Assembly: GCA_022496185.1 (NCBI GenBank)
Contig: WTXG01000091.1
Coordinates: forward strand, 78,625-142,624
DNA length: 64,000 nucleotides
DNA from: Multifurca ochricompacta
Lineage: Eukaryota > Basidiomycota > Agaricomycetes > Russulales > Russulaceae
Reading direction: 5' to 3'
Positions 59,605-64,000 of the stretch are shown one piece after another; position 1 is the first letter of the stretch; every line of letters starts with the position of its first letter. The translations under genes were made by a program, and so were the position numbers. The notes under the pieces were generated by a model, which saw only the letters and a program-made list of their open reading frames with translations, did not search any database and was not told the DNA's origin.

Positions 59605-62250
59605 ATGGACCCTAAAAAGGGCAGCCAGGTGGAGTACCACCCGAGACATCAGCTCACGCACAACATGGGGGGTTATCGGAGCCTGGTAATTCTATTGTAT
59701 CCTTCGAGGTTTGGTAATCTGATGGAGAGTATTGAAGAAAGAAGAATGATCAATCTTTCTGGGAGTGATGACGCTCGGGTAGTGGCTCACACCCCAGTTA
59801 TGATTCCCACGAAAAGCGCAAGGATTTCGACGACAGTGCTAATGCACTGTGGTCACTCTACGGAAAAGAGGCAAAGAGCCATGATGAAGCTCGAATCCAA
59901 AGTTTGAAAGATGACATGGATGGCGTCCTTATATTCGTGCGCATATTTTTTCCCGCTCGTAGCGGATGAGGGTTGACTTCATCGATCCCCAGGCTGGTCT
60001 ATTCTCTGCTGTCCTGACTGCATTTGTCGTCCAAAGTGTCCAGAATCTGCAAGCAAACCCCGCGCAACAATCAGTGTACTACCAACAGCAATCAGTCCAG
60101 ATGCTTGCGCAGATCTCACAGCAAATCGCTTCACTCGCTCCCCAGCTCCCCGTTAACTCTACCCTCCCGTCGCCTTATCCTACCTTCAGTCCTTCGTCAT
60201 CCGACCTTCGAGTGAATATATGCTGGCTCATGAGCCTTGTATGCAGTCTGTCTGCGGCTCTCCTTGCGACGCTTGTCCAACAGTGGGTTCGAGTCTACAT
60301 GCGTGTCTTCCTACGGTATAGCAACCTCCTGAAGATTGCACGGATCCGACAATACCTATTCGACGGCGTCGAACGATGGCATGTATTAGTGGTAGCAGAA
60401 GTGGTCCCCGCGCTCATCCACATCTCCCTTTTTCTATTCTTTCTGGGGCTTTGTGACTCCATGCTGAAGAATACGGCTGTTGGTGTGGTCACCACTGTTC
60501 TCACTGCTACTTGCGGAGTCCTTTATCTCTGCACCATGATTGCACCTGTAGTAAAACCCCAATCACCATACCGGAACCCGTTCTCAGGGTTGCTTTGGCA
60601 TCTGATTCGAAAGATACGTCGACGTCTGAACCACAATAACCCTCCTGGTGATATGCACAAGCCTGCGAACATGGAAGAAGCTCAGGAACAATTGGCGATG
60701 GACGAGAACGACGAGCGCAAAGGTCGCGATGTGCGCGCAATCCGGTGGCTGGTTAATAACATTAACGAGAATATCGAAATGGAGCCCTTTATTCTGGCGA
60801 TTCCTGGCTCCTTCAACACAGAATGGGGTCGAAAAGTCTGGGAGGGCGTCTCCAATATCCAGAAGATGGACACCCTGACACTGGCCTGGGTGGCGCCGCA
60901 GCCGATCAGGCGACGAACACGGACCGCCAGGTCTCTACGGTCAGCGTTCAGGTCTCTTCACCAGAAGGGAGTACCCTTCAAGAGCTCTGCTGGTGCGTGC
61001 GGTACCTATTTGAGACATGCACAAACCACGCCTACTTCATAAATGAGGAGGTACGACGCAGGCGTATGCATGCGTGCGTCGATGCTGCAGCATCTCTTGT
61101 GTGCTACACCAAGGTCAAAGTAGTCTGGTTTGGAGAAGTCGGCAAAGTGCTTAGCGAGTTAGGCGAGATTGAAAGGATGAACGAGCCACGACAGGCAGAT
61201 CCAACCCGTCATTCACCACACGCTGGGCGTGCCTCTCACTCGTGGCAACTCAGCGGATGATGGACATCAGCTTGAACAGGCTGCAGGTGCTCGCTCGATA
61301 CGCAGTGAGCGGAATCGCACGCTTCCAGCCCGATTATGGCCTCCCAGATGTTCTGGCCCTGAAGAGTGCTCATCGGATCGACGAAAGCCTCAAGACGGCA
61401 CGAGGACGTGTGGAGGATCTACGTCAGGCATTCGAGCCCTGGGACTTGGACAGGACGGAAGACCAAGTAAAAGAGATCCTTTGTTCCCACGAAACTCAGA
61501 TATCAGCACTGGTGCGCATCAAAACCGAAATTGATAGGATGGAGGGTGTCGACTTGCGAATCTCCCTTCTCCGAGATGCGATGGATGAAGCCACTCACGG
61601 GTTAATGCGACAACTTCCCGGTGCATCATTCAGCGAGTCCAGTCGCAGTGGACCGACAGAGTAGCGAAGTCTATAATCTCCACGATACTACCCCCGTTAT
61701 GCTGCAATTAATATTCCCTGGGCAGCAACTTCAGGACTGGTGCACGCTGGGCCTCAAACTCCGCGATGTCATGGAGGGTCGAGTGCTGAAGGATACCGGG
61801 AGATACTGGAAATCCTGAGATCTATTGATAAGATTCCTGTTCCGCTGCGTCAACTCGACAACATGATGAAACGACAACTGTGGCGTTTACAAGACTTACG
61901 TGACGGCGACGGTCTCGGGTTCACCATCGAACTTTTTTTCCTCGCACTCAGACGACTCTTAGCCACCTCATCATGGGAATCAAACTCGGTCTTCTATGTA
62001 GGCACCTTTGAGGTCATCACATCTCAAAGGATGGACAAAGAGCCTTCACTCGGGACCCAGCAAATACTCCTCGATCTCATTTGCGATCTTGTGATCCGAG
62101 GCCGTGGGATCTTCTCAGATTTTTCGTACCCAGTGGACATCACGGACAAGCTCTGGAATTGATGAAAACATGCTTTCGAGGCAGACAGGCTCACATCCAC
62201 ATATTGACGACGCAGTGCAAGAGCTTCGCGTCATCGATCCAGAGACCCGT
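59605..62250 (+). CDS. DUF6535 multi-pass membrane protein, frame-disturbed
   Basis: Possible start at 59605 (MDPKKGSQVEYHPRHQ). A firm exon, 59798-59936, reads ANALWSLYGKEAKSHDEARI and SLKDDMDGVLIF; after a 56 bp intron the next exon (from 59993) continues AGLFSAVLTAFVVQSVQ. This is the DUF6535 signature. Four hydrophobic spans: AGLFSAVLTAFVV, ICWLMSLVCSLSAALLATLV, VPALIHISLFLFFLGLC and VVTTVLTATCGVLYLCTMIA, with VQQWVRVYMR and RIRQYLFDGVERW between. A long cytosolic C-terminal region follows: EPFILAIPGSFNTEWGRKVW, LQVLARYAVSGIARFQPDYG, LQLIFPGQQLQDW, LWRLQDLRDGDGLGFTIELF, ILLDLICDLVIRGRGIFSDF and AVQELRVIDPETRRH. Frames shift near 60870, 61210, 61670, 61780 and 62150, mostly by minus one. 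Function unknown; common in multigene arrays in Agaricomycetes. Confidence 0.78.
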
Positions 62251-63661
62251 CGACATGGGTCTCCGGCATAAGACATTGAGAATTCTTATCCCATTTCAAA
62301 CCCATAACACGTCTTTCATAACATTTCTATATCATAGACGCATTCGAGATCTCGGCAGTTCCCGCCCACCTTTCCTCTCTGCGTCAGAAGCTAGAAGTAC
62401 CACAACATTTGTAGCATATCTCCTGGATATTCGCACTGCGTTCACCTCGCAAGCACCAATTCTTCGATATCCGTTCGAGTCAGCACAGTCATAAGAGAAC
62501 TTGCAGGGGAGAATGGGCTCAGGAAATTGCACCACTGCCTTGAAGCAGTGCAAGACACGACAGAATGATAACACAGGGTTATCGACGGTTTGCACACGGC
62601 GGCGGCGGGAGTTGGCGTGTTCATCTTTGGCGCTGAACGAGGAACTTTATGGTTTACAATATAAACATGATTTGAGGTCATGATGATCACGCTGGTAGGT
62701 ATCGCCATCTACGGGGATCGAATGTCATACCATGTTAGAGCAAGGAGGATAGGACGCATGTGGTTCATCAAACGCGACCAAGTTGTCACATCACACGCGA
62801 CAATCACAATTAGACCGCCCACTACACATGCATTCAACGAGATATGACTGGCGCCTACCAAGTTACAATACCTGGAGACTGACGAAGAGAGTGGTGGGAT
62901 GCGAGTAACCAACTAGGATAAATCCAGGAAGGGGAAGGCAGTGCACATTGTGCTAGGTCATGCTACGGGTCAAGGTGTTGGATAGGACTTATCAAGTTGT
63001 TGCCGCTCGTACCCACGTTGCGCGAGGCTACCGCCTTGTGAGGGAGACAAGACATTATGTCGTTTTTGGCAAGATTGCCCTGCTCTGAGATGACAATGCT
63101 AGCTGACCGGTATACGCAAACCGGTATCACCCTTGAAGCACAAATAAAGTTGTTTTCAAAAAAAAAACGACAGACGCATGGCTTCAAGTTCAACTGACTC
63201 TGAAAATTGTTCTGGTACCTCTATTGATTATATGCCTGGATTCAGACAAGGCCACAAGAATTGCCGGCTAAAAAAAGCAGTGAGAAGAGACACGCCTGGA
63301 GTGTGGAGGCTAGGTTAAGATTGTTCGGGTGTTCGGAGAACACGCTGCATGATTGTCGCACAGTAAGAGTTGGCGATGTTGTTGAACTGAAGAGTGATGA
63401 GATAGGGTCCAGGAACGGGCCCGTTGGGCTCGGGTCTCGGGTCAACTACTTACATAATAACCTTTGCCAGCCGGCGATGTCAATGCAATGAAACTACACG
63501 CGGAGGCCACGAGCGTCGACGCGAACTTTGTTACGGGGTTGACTGATTTCACCTGGCACTGGCAGCGTTGAGTCCCCGTGTCCCTCCCGCCCTCATAAGC
63601 GTCAAGGGGTTCCATGCTTTTATATCCCTGACTTTTGCTGCCCAAGTCCTTGTATCTACCC
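62251..63661. other. Intergenic, no gene recognised
   Basis: About 1.4 kb. It holds a polyA tract at 63160-63169 and scattered short open stretches without domains on both strands. The right end is the upstream region of the second MGNC gene. Confidence 0.4.
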
Positions 63662-63995
63662 ATGGGCAATTGTTGCGGATCTACTGCCACCGTCCCTTCT
63701 CTGCCGGCACCCATGAGCGAAGTGCCCCCGCCCGAGCCATCCCGACCCGTTATGGAAGGGCCCCCGCCCACATTATCCCGCCTCAGTGAAGAAACGCCCA
63801 TGCGTGGGCCGTTTTCACACGACGGGGAAATGCCTTCGCGCGAGCTGTCCTCTCGCAATAGATTGTTGTCAGCACCGTCCATATCACGTATCCCAAAAGA
63901 CAGAGCAAGGGCCAGTCGTCCACCATCCCCCGCTAATAGGCCCAGGTCGTCATCTAGTAGGGGACCCCGCTCCGATGTGAAACCATTGAGTCCAG
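63662..63995 (+). CDS. First exon of a second MGNC-type protein (partial, runs off window)
   Basis: The ATG at 63662 gives MGNCCGSTATVPSLPAPMSE, again an N-myristoylation-type start (Gly2, Ser/Thr at 6-7) with adjacent palmitoylatable Cys4-Cys5. It is followed by a Pro/Ser/Arg-rich disordered segment with PPPEPSRP, PPPTLSRLSEE, SRELSSRNRLL and RPPSPANRPRSSSSRG. The exon is open for 111 codons and ends at ag|gtgag (donor at 63996). The same design as the gene at 56254 (MGNC plus Pro/Ser linker) suggests a paralogue whose P-loop domain lies beyond the window. The MGNC resemblance is seen; the identity of the missing part is inferred. Confidence 0.6.
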
Positions 63996-64000
63996 GTGAG

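Noticed and set aside
63442..63882. Gly/Arg-rich open frame on the minus strand
   Set aside because: It is the antisense of the second MGNC exon, which has a clean start, a meaningful N-terminal motif and a splice donor.
1..64000. CRISPR arrays, insertion sequences, prophage or bacterial operons
   Set aside because: No regularly spaced repeats, transposase-like reading frames or Shine-Dalgarno-linked gene strings were seen; the spliced gene structure is fungal.

Overview
The window looks like nuclear DNA of a mushroom-forming basidiomycete (Agaricomycetes). The evidence is genes split by many 50-60 bp GT-AG introns, multi-exon laccases, and protein families I know mainly from that group (DUF6535, DUF6699, F-box proteins, GC-rich metacaspases, P-loop proteins with a VHEYSGFE-type switch). 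No bacterial-type genes, tRNA, rRNA or CRISPR array is visible. Family names come from recognising conserved blocks by eye, not from a search.

Layout. 0-6.3 kb: two head-to-tail laccase genes on +; the first is cut by the window edge and the second has a destroyed copper-binding block. 7.3-11.4 kb: two related multi-pass membrane-protein genes on -. 13.5-15.3 kb: an F-box gene (+), followed by a 48 bp inverted repeat. 17.4-18.05 kb: a decayed zinc-finger gene (-). 19.9-23.2 kb: two intact, convergent housekeeping genes, a Vps68/TMEM50-type membrane protein (+) and cytosolic-type arginyl-tRNA synthetase (-). 23.5-24.2 kb: a broken GT8 (glycogenin-like) glycosyltransferase (+). 24.2-51 kb: a very gene-poor stretch, rich in homopolymers and microsatellites, holding only three DUF6699 genes (30.9-31.6 -, 39.7-41.4 +, 45.7-47.0 +). 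51.1-64 kb: a metacaspase (+), its decayed tandem duplicate, a P-loop GTPase-like protein with an MGNC acylation-type start, a DUF6535 four-helix membrane protein, and the first exon of a second MGNC protein that runs off the window.

Two themes stand out. First, almost every lineage-specific gene has single-base frame breaks, nearly all equivalent to a one-base loss and several in short C or A runs, while the arginyl-tRNA synthetase (about 625 codons) and Vps68 genes are clean. Either these family members are decaying, or the assembly under-calls homopolymers in multi-copy families. Second, the right end places a caspase-fold protease, GTP-binding proteins with membrane-anchor starts and a multi-pass membrane protein side by side. 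This is a reasonable, unproven candidate for a cell-death or recognition island. Gene models below are splice models built by eye.
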